From assembly GCA_011799875.1 (NCBI GenBank), contig CM022303.1, positions 549,213,368 through 549,277,367 on the forward strand: a stretch of 64,000 nt of DNA. Direction: 5' to 3'. Shown here piece after piece: positions 1 through 10,795 of the stretch; position 1 is the stretch's first letter; every line of letters starts with the position of its first letter. A program made the translations under genes and the position numbers. Source of the stretch: Thinopyrum elongatum (lineage: Eukaryota; Streptophyta; Magnoliopsida; Poales; Poaceae). The notes under the pieces are model-generated. The model did not search any database, was not told the DNA's origin, and saw only the letters and a program-made list of their open reading frames with translations.

Positions 1-273
1 TCGGTGCCTCCTAATGATTAATTCTGTCTACAATTACATATTGTCATATTAATTATTAGTGTTTTAGCTCCCCGTTTTCTTTTCATGCACAAGGACCTGT
101 TTTCAGTTCTCCTTTTTCTTTTCTTTTCAAATTCAAATTGACTGGGCTTATTCCTCTTCCATTTTCACAATGAAATAACAAGTCTTACATTAGTCAGGTC
201 TCCATCAGAATGCTACCTATTTGTCCTTTCTGTAAATGTTTAATTGTAAATATTTGGGTGTTTAATGAAGTAA

Positions 274-3234
274 ATGGCACAAACAGGACCGGTATCACCT
301 CTAAGGAAGCTAGATCATTTGCATTTGGATCGTCATCCATCAAATGGTCAAAGATTTTCTCTAGATTCTGATCGCCCAAAAGATGACGTTGGACTCCCTC
401 TCACGCCAAAACATGCTGAACCATCTGGATGTAAGCCACCATGTCTCAGTTATGGAGTTATTTTAATCCATCATTGCTCCTTTTGTTGTAAATTACATGC
501 CATGTGACCAACATTGATTTCCAATTCTTAGTTGCACATTCAATGTTTTGCAGCAGAAGGCTTTATGAGAGGAAGATCATATAATATACGAATAGATGAT
601 CAAGTCTTGCTTCGTTTCTCACCAAAGAATTCTGACTCAACTTATTACTTTGGTGATATGGTATTTTAATTACCCTTATTGCGCTTGCTATTGGCTTACT
701 GCTTTGTTGTTCGTAAATTGATTATCTTATTTTGCCGATTGCAGATTGGCGGAGCACTCACTTTTTTTCATGGAACTGGAACACGGAGATGTCTAGAGGT
801 AAAAGACCGAGTTTAATAAATTATTATGTATTGAACTGGGATTTAAATATATAACTAGTTAACGTGTTTCACAGGTATCTATAACCTTGGAAACATCAGA
901 AACAATTAATCCTCGTGTAATACACCCTTCACGAAGGGTCTCACCGACAATAACCAAGGTATCCTTTTTGCAGCTTGTGTTGTGAACCATTATAAAATTT
1001 GTACTATGTGCAAGTCAATGTTTACTCATTTAGCATTAAAGTCTAATTTGACAAAACATTTTAAAAGTAATCCTTGTTGTACATGTTTCATTCTATGACT
1101 TACAGACTGAACTTTGCCTCTAGTCCAAATGATGAGTTATGTAAGATATATTTCTCAGTGTTAATGCCACATGGCCTACGCTTTGGTCTCAAGTCTTAAC
1201 AAGTTCATGAAACTAGTACAAGGTTATGTTTGATGGTTTAGCTACAGGGGTATCTCCATGGTCAGATGCCATTTGTGCATGTTGTTTGATTAGGACGTAA
1301 ACTTGATTTTGTTTGTTGGGATTACTTTAGATGCATGCCATTCCAAAGTGCCCAATCTTGATAAATGGTACAATGAAGTTCCACCTTCAATAAAAGCCAC
1401 TGCAAAATCACCGTATTCACAAAACTTGCCAGTAGCGTTTGTATTTCACATGTATTGGATGCAAATGTCCTCGCCTTCTATGTCTCTACATCCTTCACAA
1501 TGGTTGCAATGATGATGATTGTGTGTTGGCTGATGTGAGACAGTAGGGTAAAAAGGCAAATGTAACTGGGTGATGGCACTCATGTCGGTTCACTGTAGCT
1601 GGAGCAGGTCTGATACCATCCGCCCCCTGTGCAGCATAGCACACAAATCATTAAACCCATGACAGGATGCAGTCGCCATCTCCACCTTTGGATCCAAAGT
1701 TGGATGCAGCATGAATTGCACCATCTCTGCATTGAAATCAAGCCGCCGCCGCCCACCAATACATCCCCACCACTAGACCCGAACACCAGCCAGCTTTGTG
1801 GTAGTTATCACGCTCCTCTTTGAGACTGACTGCCTGCTGAGGTGGCTAGCTGGAGCAGGTTGTTGTTTTTCGAGGCTCAACCTCTGCAGGGTGTGTGTGC
1901 TCACGTCTCCTCTTCTTTAAAACAAATGCCACCAGGAGCAAGTCCCTGGTTGGTCATTTTAAAATTCGAGGAGGTCAGAGATGTGAGGTTGCTATGGATA
2001 GAGGCTAACCAGACAAGGTGGCTAATAGTGCAGCATTGGCTGAGGTCGGATGTGCCTAGGGGTAGGTGGGAAAGCATGACCCTCCGTTCCAAAAACTTCT
2101 TTAAGTTTGACTTAGCCTGTAGAAAAATATATTAACGCCCACCACATCAATTTTGTATTATTATATTTGTCATAGAATATATTTCCATGCTATATATATT
2201 TGATGTTGTAGATATTAGCATATTTTTCTATATACTCGGTCAAGCATAAAAATAATTGACCTAGCATAAAAGTATTTTGGAATGGAAGTAGGTAGTAAAA
2301 GGAAGAAAACATGTTGTCCGATGACATCTTTCCTAATTTTTTGAGTTAGTAGTGTTATTAGTGGCATTTTTCATAGTTGCAATTACATATCTAAACAACC
2401 ATCTTTTCAAGATTGAGAAAACAGAAAAGGGAATGTGCTGATGCCCTCAAATATTCCCATGATAAGTCATGAACTCATGATCGCCAATAGATAATGTGAT
2501 AAGAACTCCTGTCTCCTGCTATATTTACCTTATGATGACAATAATAAACATATTCCAGCAATATTAGATGTCACGAGTCCTTAGGCCTTGTACAATACAG
2601 TGATTAGAGAGGTGCTTGGGAAAAGGAACCGATTTTTTTGTTAAGCACCGATGCTTATTTGTATTGCACAGGCGCTTAGGCACCTCTGCTATAGGAACAA
2701 GCACCAGTGGTTAAACAATATTCGGTTTATTTTTACAAACAACCTGCCTAAGCTATGTTGGTCTATTTGAATATCAATTTCTATTCTGTAAATCGCTAAC
2801 CTGTGTTATTTTGTGATCCAACGTTGACTCTCTGATCAGGTACACAGCGAACATCATGAAGTTGTTGCAGATCTTCACCAGACAAGTTTTCTCTTTTCAA
2901 TTCCTATCGATGGACCAATGTCATTTGCTACCTCAAAGGTTTCTGTACAGTGGTCCCTTAGATTTGAGTTCTTCACAACTCCGGCAGGAATGGACTCATC
3001 AAGGTATGGGACGTGATGCTCTTATGGAGCAAAATTTCTAGTTTGCTGCTGCTAGCTTTGAGTGGTCAATTCTGGTCTCTATTTGGCAGGTATGAGCACC
3101 CACTTCTTGTTGAGAAAAGAGAGAAGGGGGACTGGGTCCTCCCAATAACAGTTTATGCACCGCCAATGCGTAGACGAGCTACTCATGGAAGAAACGATAG
3201 ATCTGCGTTGGTTGGAAATCTTCTCAACTCTTGA
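274..3234 (+). CDS. RGP1: RGP1-like protein (Ric1-Rgp1 Rab GEF subunit), 3' part of gene, six exons
   Basis: Six exons join in one open frame: about 274-432, 554-660, 745-798, 875-958, 2840-3003 and 3090-3234 (stop TGA 3232-3234). All introns have GT/AG ends and exon phases agree. Recognisable Rgp1-family stretches are GGALTFFHGTGTRRCLEVS, FLFSIPIDGPMSFATSKVSV, WSLRFEFFTT and the basic tail near NDRSALVGNLLNS. In yeast and animals Rgp1 pairs with Ric1 as guanine-nucleotide exchange factor for Ypt6/Rab6 at the Golgi; the plant role is inferred. The 5' boundary of the first exon is uncertain: TAA directly precedes the ATG at 274, and an acceptor-like CAG ends at 286, so this is probably an internal exon with more gene to the left of the window. 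No frame breaks are visible, so the copy may be functional. Intron 4 (959-2839) is much the longest and contains MITE sequence. Confidence 0.8.
2080..2290. mobile_element. Degenerate Stowaway-type MITE in RGP1 intron 4
   Basis: The left end CCTCCGTTCCAAAA pairs imperfectly with the right end TTTTGGAATGGAAG, and the interior is AT-rich with inverted AAGTTTGACTTAG / GGTCAAGCATAA motifs. It resembles the better preserved element at 55154-55409. The TA target duplication is not clear, so the boundaries are approximate. Confidence 0.6.
2582..2740. mobile_element. Possible small MITE remnant in RGP1 intron 4
   Basis: The stretch begins AGGCCTTGTACAATACAG, and an inverted TTGTATTGCACAGGC lies about 80 bp on. 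Repeated AGGTGCTT / GGCGCTTAGGCACCT words give a fold-back character. The GGCCTTGTACAAT start resembles short inverted-repeat elements common in grasses. Boundaries and family are uncertain. Confidence 0.35.
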
Positions 3235-3884
3235 AGGTATGCAGTCTGTCTGTCATCGGATTCTTGCCTGTCTCGCCTTTGCCAAAGGTGTTACTTAGTG
3301 AAGCCGTAAAAGTATGCAACAATGGCAAAGTAGTTGTTAACTGTGAGCTCTTAAATGATCAGTAAATTTTCAATACCAACTGAAGTGTCCCTTCTTACGG
3401 AGTCGCAGTCTAGCTTCTGGTTGATGTATAGCTCTAGGTTAATTGAACAGCTTGTGTTTATTCCATTTGGTTTCTTTGCATTTTCATCCTAGTTCTAGCG
3501 GTTACATCATCTCTGTTATTATCTTTCCAACTATATTGAAACGATTGATGTGTGTTAACGTTTCGCTGTAATACGCAGATGATCTGAATACCCTGGCCTC
3601 TTGTATCTTCCCTCAGACGCACAAGTTGCTGCTGCTGTTATTTGAAAATCGGTACCTGCGGACCTTCGGTGAGTACTACTATCTGTAGTTGGGCATGCAT
3701 AACTGGGCCCAGGTCATATATGTGTACAATTACCTTAAAGGTTTTGAAGAAGCACAGCGAGTGAGGGGAAACCTGGGTTACACAGATAGTCTGCTTCTGT
3801 CTGATGTATGGTCCATCACCATAGAACAGAACATGAACCGTGGAACTTGATTTACGTGATGCGGCCATCAGTCGTGCAAGATAC
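3235..3884 (+). other. 3' flank and presumed 3' UTR of RGP1; no other gene seen
   Basis: No coding pattern is visible on either strand. The AG|gtatgc just after the RGP1 stop and an acceptor-like cag near 3579 could mark an intron in the 3' UTR. This is speculative, and no clear polyadenylation signal stands out. Confidence 0.35.
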
Positions 3885-3886
3885 TA

Positions 3887-3979
3887 CTCCCTCTGTCCCA
3901 AAATAAGTGTCTCAAGCTTAGTACAACTTTGTACTAGCTCTAGTACAAAGTTGAGACACTTATTTTGGGATGGAGGGAG
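3887..3979. mobile_element. Stowaway MITE, 93-bp near-perfect hairpin
   Basis: The ends CTCCCTCTGTCCCAAAATAA and TTATTTTGGGATGGAGGGAG are inverted repeats flanked by TA at 3885-3886 and 3980-3981, the Tc1/mariner Stowaway target. The element is almost entirely terminal inverted repeat (AAGTGTCTCAA / TTGAGACACTT continues inward), so it should fold into one long hairpin. Confidence 0.92.
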
Positions 3980-3981
3980 TA

Positions 3982-5130
3982 CATTATACCGGCCGTTAGG
4001 GCATCCAATGTATACCTTTTACCAATGGACTAGCTTTTTGGGGTGTTTGATTAAAGCTATTACACCCTTGTGGTTGGTTACACATGTCTTCCTTGTAATT
4101 CCATTGTTTTGTGCGTGGAAACCATACATGATTGTACGCTTGCTGTCCGGACTAGACACATATTGTTTCCTCGAGGCTGCTCCGCAGAGTTGCAGTAATT
4201 TTGCACGGATGGATGGCTTCCATTTACTTGTGGATAGATAATTCTTCAATTCAAAGCGCTTGTTCAGTCGCAGAAATCTGAAATCCAGGCTCGACTCTGT
4301 CGACGAATAGTGTTTCTTTGTGAACGAAGCATGCCGATCTCCCATCCTTTAGTGTCGTGTTGGCATGTGATAAATAAATGCGATTTCCCTCTTCTTTTTC
4401 GTGTGGCCAGTGCCGTCGATTCCTCGTAAGCAACACAAGGTTTTCAGGCTTTGTTGCCGCTCCGGTCCGGATCATGGTCGCGGAGGCACCAAGCTGCAGG
4501 GTCCGCAGTCGCTTGATCTTGTGCCATGACACGACGATGCTCTGCTCGCCAGGAGCGACGTGTGCACGAGGCGTCAATTCGCAGACATTCACGTCCCATC
4601 CCACCCTGTGCACTCGTCGCTACGTTAGGTTCCCTGTCACCCCGTCACCTTGCCAGACGCCAGTTGCCACCGTGATCTCCAGGCTCCAGTTGATGATCCG
4701 CTTCGTTTTTTCTAAGCCAAGTGGCCCCTGACCGAGACCAGAAGCAAACCAAACAAGGGCCGCTCTGTCGCTCTCGCCCCGGCCGCGGCCGCTGCCGCTC
4801 GGAAAACCGGAACGCTCGCCTGCCTGACCGGGAAGTCAAGCCGGAGAAGGCGGTTTCGAAAAGGTGGCCTGCACCTGCTGCTGCCTGCCCCAGGGGAGGA
4901 ATCCTGGAGGAAGCAACTTCTCAGGGGCCGTGTTCCCATCCTGGTCGCTGTCCAACTTGCTCCTCTCGAGTGCTACTTCTCGTACCTGCACCCTTTAATT
5001 AGGAGTTGACACTCGGGTCAAGTAGCAGAGATCCGCATCATCACCCCGGCTCAGCAGCACCATGTACCCATCGATGATCGATCTTTCCTCTCCCCTTGGA
5101 AAAGTCTTTTCAGCAGTATTATTTCTCTCT
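3982..5130. other. Intergenic, with a GC-rich stretch at about 4440-4900; no supported gene
   Basis: Open frames occur on both strands (for example 4378-4731 +), but they overlap each other, match no family I recognise and follow from GC richness. A short ATG-led frame near 5061 runs into the repeats at 5131. Promoter or exon remnants of an unknown gene cannot be excluded. Confidence 0.4.
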
Positions 5131-5343
5131 GATAGTCGGCATGTGGAGGAACGCACATATTTATATGTGTATATGAACATGCCGGGAATCTTAGTATGCC
5201 TCTTCGATAGTCGGCATGTGAAGGAACACAGGTAATTCATATGTGAACATACCAGGAACCTTAGTACGTCTATTCGATAGTCGGCATGTGAAGGGACACA
5301 GATATTTCACATGTATATATATGGACATACCAGGTATCTTATA
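5131..5343. repeat. Tandem repeat, three copies of about 70-75 bp
   Basis: Copies start at 5131, 5206 and 5276. Each begins GATAGTCGGCATGTG, continues with AGG(G/A)ACACA and an ATATTTCATATGTG-like segment, and ends in ACATACCAGGAATCTTAGTA. The copies differ by substitutions and short indels. Confidence 0.85.
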
Positions 5344-5407
5344 TAGGAGAAAATTCGCAGTTCAGTTTTTTTAGAACAATTACCGCATTAGGAATGCGGG
5401 CTGGTAA

Positions 5408-5850
5408 CCGTCTTGTCTTGTTAATTTGCTGGTGATTCCCTTCTTTGGTTTCTGGAAACAATGTTCTTCATCTCCGGTGAAGAAACTTTTAACCAAATTG
5501 GCTTAGCAATGATAGTTGTCTTGTTAATTTGCTGGTGATTCCCTTCTTTGATTTCTGGAAATAATTGTTCTTCTCCAGCGCGGAGAAACTAATAAGTAAA
5601 ACAAGAGGATGAAGTAGACAGATTCCCTTAATACAGTGATAATTCTATTCTACATATAGCTAATATTAGCTCCCCTTTCATTTTCATGCTGCTACTTGCT
5701 TATTTCTTCTTCTACCATACCCAGTGCAGAAACTAACAAGCAAAAATAAGATGATGAAGTAGACAGATCCCCTCCACAGGACGATAATCCTATTCTACAT
5801 ATAGCTATCCTATTCATTTTCATGTAGTTACTTATTCCTGTTTCTACTAT
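5408..5850. repeat. Two adjacent direct duplications (about 107 bp and 146 bp period)
   Basis: CTTGTCTTGTTAATTTGCTG with following text at about 5411-5488 recurs at about 5518-5588. Its last part (AGAAACTAATAAG) begins a second duplicated unit: GATGAAGTAGACAGAT with CTATTCTACATATAGCTA at about 5581-5725 recurs at about 5727-5850. The copies are diverged but collinear. Confidence 0.8.
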
Positions 5851-8470
5851 ACCCACAAGTTTGGAGGGGATTAGCGACGTAGTAAGCAGTTTAGTTAGTG
5901 CAACATCAGTTAATTACCTAGCCTGCTGATGCCCACCGTATGACATCACAACCTCGAGGTCCAGGGCACGAGGGGTTTGAATAATTGGAGCTCTTTTGTT
6001 TACGGAAGAAAGATCTCATTCATGGACGTGGATCCAACCGATAACACAGGACGTTGGCAATAAGAAACGGAGTACCCATCAGCCCCAGTTATTGTTTATC
6101 AGCGCGTCTCTGTCGATTAACACAGTTGATGAGGACACACCATATGCTGTGGTTGGCCGTTGGGGCAGCCTCAAAGGGTGGCTTTTTTTGTTTTGTTTGC
6201 GCCAACCAAAGGGTGGCAACTTGAGGGTGCTCTGACAGTCCAATTAGTAGCTTCCAACTAGTTAGTTAATCAGAGAGCTTTCAATTCAAATGCCGCCGAG
6301 CTAATCAACTAGTTTCTCAGCACAAGATTTTTTCCTCTCTTAGCTTGCACCTTGCCTAGATGGGTAGTTAAGCTATCGATTAGCGTTTGCGGTATTATTA
6401 TTTCGGTGTAGTTGGTCGCCTACTCGAAAGCAAAGTTGTATGCTTCATTATTTTCTAAATCCTTTAATTGTGCGTACACATTCCATTCTCAATATGTTCA
6501 CTACTCTGGTTGTTTGAGTATGACATATTTCTATTAACAAAACCTCAAAAGCCGAAAAGGAAAAGGGCCATCAAACCAAGAGGTCGAATGTGGATAAGAA
6601 CATATAATGGGGCATTTTATGTACCATTGTTTGGGAACAACTGCTCCCAAAATGCTAATTAAGCAACCACCAGGAAAAGTCTACCCTTGTCAATGGGGAT
6701 AAACGGATTTTTGCAACCTTTCCATTTGACTTCTGAAAGCTGCCGAAAATAGAGCCACTAGCTCAATTTTCTAGCCAGCCTTAATGTCTGGTAGTTGGGT
6801 GGTGACAACTGTGTTATGGGAAGAACAAAAGGCCGCCACCCAAAAGTTCTTTCTTGGACACAATATGGTTGATGTGCTCGATACTCTCATTGGGCATTTG
6901 GATTTTCCGGGAGGCCGCTAGCTGGGATTGAGATGGATATCCAGCATCTTGGGGAGACATGGATAACAGGGTGGATACAAAGCACTATCCTCCATTATTT
7001 CATGGGTCCAACATGTTTTGTCAAGTAGTCACAATTTTTCTTTACGGGTACTAGTGTCGAACAATGATTGAGTGTCGTACCGGAGCAAACGCCAATATTC
7101 CGCGGTTTCGTTCTTGCCTGTTTTGCCTAGATACAAAGCACTTGTATACCAGTTAGAAACCCAGAGAAAACATGTATGATGTTCTTAGTGTAGATGGAGG
7201 GGTACGCCTACGGTGCATGAATCCAGAATTGAATTTTCGCCTAGAGAGCAAGGAATTGAAGACATGAGAGTGACAAAGAAGCTAAGGTGACCAGTGATAG
7301 ACTTTGAGAGGGTTCAGGTGGGCACTAATCTAGTTAATGCAGAGAGAAACTTCTTCCATGCATTTAAGGGCTGAAAGTGAGATCAAAGGTTGCTCATTGC
7401 GCATAACATCCTAGGATTTTTATCATTGGGCTAAGATGCATCGTAGATGAGTACCGGATATTTCCTTGAGCCTTTGGCCATTGATTGACAAGGAGCTAGC
7501 TGAATAAAAGCTAAGAGTCAACTAAATTTGTGCATCCATATCTTGATCTGAATGCTACCCTTTGGTACAGCTATCTATCTATTCTGAAGTACAGAAGTAC
7601 CACATCTTAGATTAGTAGTACTATTATGTGTGATTGTTCGAAGATTGAGAACAAATTATATATAAAAAAGAACCACTGGATCTTGTTTAAGATGCCAGAA
7701 CAAGTAAGTATTTGCTAAACAAGTTACCTACGGATTAGCATACGCGCAAGCATCGTTTTCTGCCAGCGTGCTTACACCTCTGCATATTGCTAATGACAAC
7801 ACACAACCGGACTATTAAAGACTTCACCTTGAAGAATGCTGGTACAAAAATGGAGTTATTCCCATCAAGGTAATACACATCTTTTCATAGTCGCATACAT
7901 ACATCTGGTTGTCCACATCATTTTGTAATTAGTAAACAGAAAAACAGACACCACTTATCAGAGCATCCTTTGTCTGGTGTAGTTACTGAATTGATGGAAT
8001 CATGGGGCTCCATCTTGTGCAAGAAGAGTAGAAAATATTTTCAGTTTGAGTACTATGGTTTTCCTTCCAAAAAACAAGGTTACTTGGAATGATGATCAAG
8101 TGCAAGTGCAACTACAATTTGAAAATAGAAGCGCACCTCGATCGAGTTTTCAAACCCCGTCACTGTTCTAATTGTTCTCCACATGGCACTATCAAGATAG
8201 AACAATTATTTACATTTCTGATGGAGACCGAAAACAAATGTAGGCACCCAAACTGATCATTCCTTGAATGATCATGGATCATCATCCAACCTTACATAAT
8301 CACTAGTATTTGCAACCATGGGCGCAAGTTCTTCCAAGACTATTGTAGTAATTATGTTCATCTAAACAAAGGGAAGAAGAGAGAAAAGAATCCAGTTCTC
8401 TTAACCAAAGTGCAAAAAAAATCCTCACAAAAACATCAAAAAGACCACAAGAAGAGCTCTGACTAACTAA
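5851..8470. other. Intergenic, no gene or repeat recognised
   Basis: AT-rich to mixed sequence without a coding frame of recognisable family. Short open frames at 5996-6235 and 6468-6662 (+) have no family signature. This block is downstream of the minus-strand VQ gene; its 3' UTR probably occupies the right edge, about 8300-8470. Confidence 0.4.
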
Positions 8471-9103
8471 TTAAGCCAGAAAGGAGGCGCACATTTCACC
8501 AACTAAATCCATCCTCGGCGCCCCCAGAGGCTGCTGCAGCAGGTCGGGAGCCATCATCCCCTGGAAGACGTCCTCCTCCAAGAAGCTCAGGAATCCCCCG
8601 GGGTTGAGATCCATCCACAGCTCGCTGAAGTCGAGGTCGCCGCCGCCATAGCCGAACCCTCCTTCCTCCACCTTCACCACCTCGCACTTGATCTTCTTCC
8701 TCCTCCTGTTCTCCTGCTGCGCCACGAAATCGTCTGCCAGCGGCAGCGCCGCCGGTGCCAGCCTCTTCTTCCCCGGCTGCGGTTTCTCCTCTACCGGCGA
8801 CGGCGGCGTCGGCGCCACGCCCACCGTCACTGCCGCGTTGTCATCGGCTGTGGCGTCGGCCGGCTGGTGGTGGTGCCTCCCGGTGAGGCGCTGCACGAGG
8901 TCCCGGAAGTTGTCGACGTCGGTCTTGATGATCTCCGGCGCGATGATGTGGATGATCCTTATCGCCGGCCGCGTCGTGGTTGCCCTGGGCGCCATCGCGT
9001 GGCGCGAGAGGCCCCTGCGCTGCTGCTGCTGCTGCTGCACCGGCGGCGTCGACGGGCTCATGCCGCCGCCGCTGCTGCTGTGGTCGTACGCGTGCTCCCC
9101 CAT
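8471..9103 (-). CDS. VQ motif-containing protein, 210 aa, single exon
   Basis: Plant-specific VQ proteins are nuclear cofactors, typically binding WRKY transcription factors. The diagnostic FxxhVQxhTG motif is present as FRDLVQRLTG at residues 66-75, preceded by IRIIHIIAPEIIKTDVDN (48-65), the layout of the VQ8/MKS1-like group. Other features are a glutamine run (23-28), a basic RRRKKIK segment (133-139) that may be a nuclear signal, and an acidic, Leu/Phe-rich C-terminus with DLDFSELWMDL and FLSFLEEDVF that could be an activation or interaction surface. The ATG at 9101-9103 is chosen because the longer open frame to 9376 has no ATG at its start and runs through the TATA box. The single exon and small size fit the family. 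No breaks are seen. The partner and process are not deducible from sequence. Confidence 0.9.
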   Translation of the reverse strand: MGEHAYDHSSSGGGMSPSTPPVQQQQQQRRGLSRHAMAPRATTTRPAIRIIHIIAPEIIKTDVDNFRDLVQRLTGRHHHQPADATADDNAAVTVGVAPTPPSPVEEKPQPGKKRLAPAALPLADDFVAQQENRRRKKIKCEVVKVEEGGFGYGGGDLDFSELWMDLNPGGFLSFLEEDVFQGMMAPDLLQQPLGAPRMDLVGEMCASFLA

Positions 9104-9237
9104 TAGAGATGCAGAGGCCGGGGTGTAGAGCTCGGAGGAGTAGAGACGGCGAGCCTTCTGTTTCTCTTTGTCGAGAGACGGGGAGCTCGCTAGGAATGGA
9201 TGGTGAGGAGATGAGAATGGCGAGGAGGAGGCGTGGA

Positions 9238-9248
9238 GGTATATATGG
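9238..9248 (-). promoter_or_regulatory. TATA box of the VQ gene
   Basis: On the minus strand the sequence reads CCATATATACCTCC, about 135-145 bp upstream of the VQ start codon. That spacing would give a 5' UTR of roughly 100 nt. It supports the start at 9103 rather than an upstream one. Confidence 0.65.
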
Positions 9249-9512
9249 CGGAGGCGGGAGGAAGGGGGTGGCTTGTTGCAAGGATGCTGAATTGCTGATG
9301 CTGATGGCGATGGTGAGAAGGAGGAAGAAAACCAATATCCAGAGGCTTTGAAAAATGATACTGCATATGATGTCACGGGCGGCGGGAGGGGAGAATGTGT
9401 AGTTTAAAGAGGGTGTCGGCCTAGCCTTGTACTGGCATGTACTTGATCGTCTGCCGACCGATCGCCGTGTGGATTTTTCTTGGTTGTTGTGGGTGACTTG
9501 TATTGTGTCTTG
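9249..9512 (-). promoter_or_regulatory. VQ gene upstream region up to the first mobile element
   Basis: About 260 bp remain between the TATA box and the transposable element that begins near 9516, so the proximal promoter ends abruptly at repeat DNA. No specific W-box cluster or other element could be assigned confidently. Confidence 0.4.
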
Positions 9513-9926
9513 TAAGAGCATCTACAGCGGGACTTTGGTAAATTTGGCCCCTCAAACGCCCTTGGAAGCGTCCGCGGACTCTGACCGGACAACCCTTAAA
9601 TCTTGTCGTCCACATCCGTATATCTCATATCCGGTCCCTCATATTCATACTAGAATGCAACGTAGATAAAAAGAACGTAGATCATCACATAAACATAGAA
9701 TCGGACAGGACAATGCACATTCCGATCACCAGAAAATCACCGACGGATGTCCAAAAGATCGCGAAAGTTCACATAATTCACATAAACGACGGACAAATTT
9801 AAACTACATTACTAAAAACTAGAAACTGAAGTTGGAGACAGCGGAGATTCACCACTTCCTCGCTAGCCCTTTGTCCTTCCGGTCGCCGGCGCAGCTGTAG
9901 GCATCGGCGGCTGGTGGCAGATCGTC

Positions 9927-10601
9927 CTAGTCGTCGACGGAGGAGCCGTCCGAGTCGTCGGAGTCGGAGTCGGAGAGGATGACGAGCCCTTTTAGCCGCC
10001 GGACCTCCCTGTCCTGCCGCCGCTTTAGCTTCGCGAGCCGAGCCGCCTCCGCCGCCTCGCGCTCGGACTGCTCAATGGCAATCTGGAGCGCCTTGGCGTT
10101 CTTTCGGCGGAGCCGCCGTGCGTCCGTCTCCGCGGTCATAAGCGACCGGCGGTACACTCATTCGAGGAGCCGCGCGTCCTCGTCGGGCTCCGCCTACATC
10201 CTGCGGCGGCGGCGCACGGACTGCTCCGCCTCCCTCCTCTCCCTTTCCCGTTGCCGCTCACAGCGGGCGGCGCGCGCCTCTGATTCCGGCGTGCGCGTCC
10301 GGGCCGGCGGGGCGGGCACAAGCACCCACCGCTGCCTGTGTGGGCGAGTAGCAGCCGACGGGGGCAAGGGACGGCGTAGGTGAGGCACGGATTGCGCAGG
10401 CCACCTGTCGGAGCTGCGCCCGGGGAGGGAGGGGCCAGCGCCGGCGTCTGACCTGCGCCGACGGGGAAGCTGCGACTGCGGCGAGGTTGCGGATCCGGAG
10501 TTGTCCCCGGTCTCCACCTTGGACCGCTCCAAGGTGATGCGGAGGGCAAGCTCATAGTCCGGATCCAGCTCGGAGTCGGAGCGCCTGCCGGAGCTCGACA
10601 T
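9927..10601 (-). pseudogene. Broken repeat-borne gene of unknown function, highly charged protein
   Basis: From an ATG at 10601 the frame begins MSSSGRRSDSELDPDYELAL and continues with a proline/arginine-rich middle, a charged ERQRERERREAEQ segment and, after two in-frame stops (TAG at about 10194-10196 and TGA at about 10158-10160), a downstream part in the same frame. That part has RRLRRKNAKALQIAIEQSER (likely coiled coil) and an acidic C-terminus SDSDSDDSDGSSVDD ending at 9927. Conservation of frame across both stops indicates one former gene, not chance frames. It lies wholly inside the 9516 element, so it is repeat-borne. I do not recognise a catalytic domain; it is not a clear transposase. 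Confidence 0.6.
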
Positions 10602-10795
10602 TGCGCCGGATTCGATCGGAATCGCTGCAGTGAGAGGAGAGGACGGAGCGAGAGAGGAGAGTGAGTGAGCTAGGGTTTCAGAGCGATGAGCCGGATGTGG
10701 TTTTTTTGTGGGACATCAATGGGGTCGGTGGTGGGCTGGCCTTGTCAGGCGGACGCGTCCGGACGTGCCCGAGCCACCCCATATCCGCCTATATT

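Noticed and set aside
4378..4731. 117-aa plus-strand open frame
   Set aside because: It overlaps other open frames on both strands in a GC-rich stretch and shows no recognisable motif.
5131..5343. CRISPR-like or attachment-site reading of the three GATAGTCGGCATGTG repeats
   Set aside because: The whole 70-75-bp unit is repeated, not a short repeat with unique spacers.
8688..9128. Plus-strand and other minus-strand open frames overlapping the VQ gene
   Set aside because: They are GC-rich, codon-shadow frames of the VQ gene without family signatures.
9104..9376. N-terminal extension of the VQ protein from 9376
   Set aside because: The extended frame begins with GTG, not ATG, and passes through the TATA box and presumed 5' UTR. 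The ATG at 9103 fits the family better.
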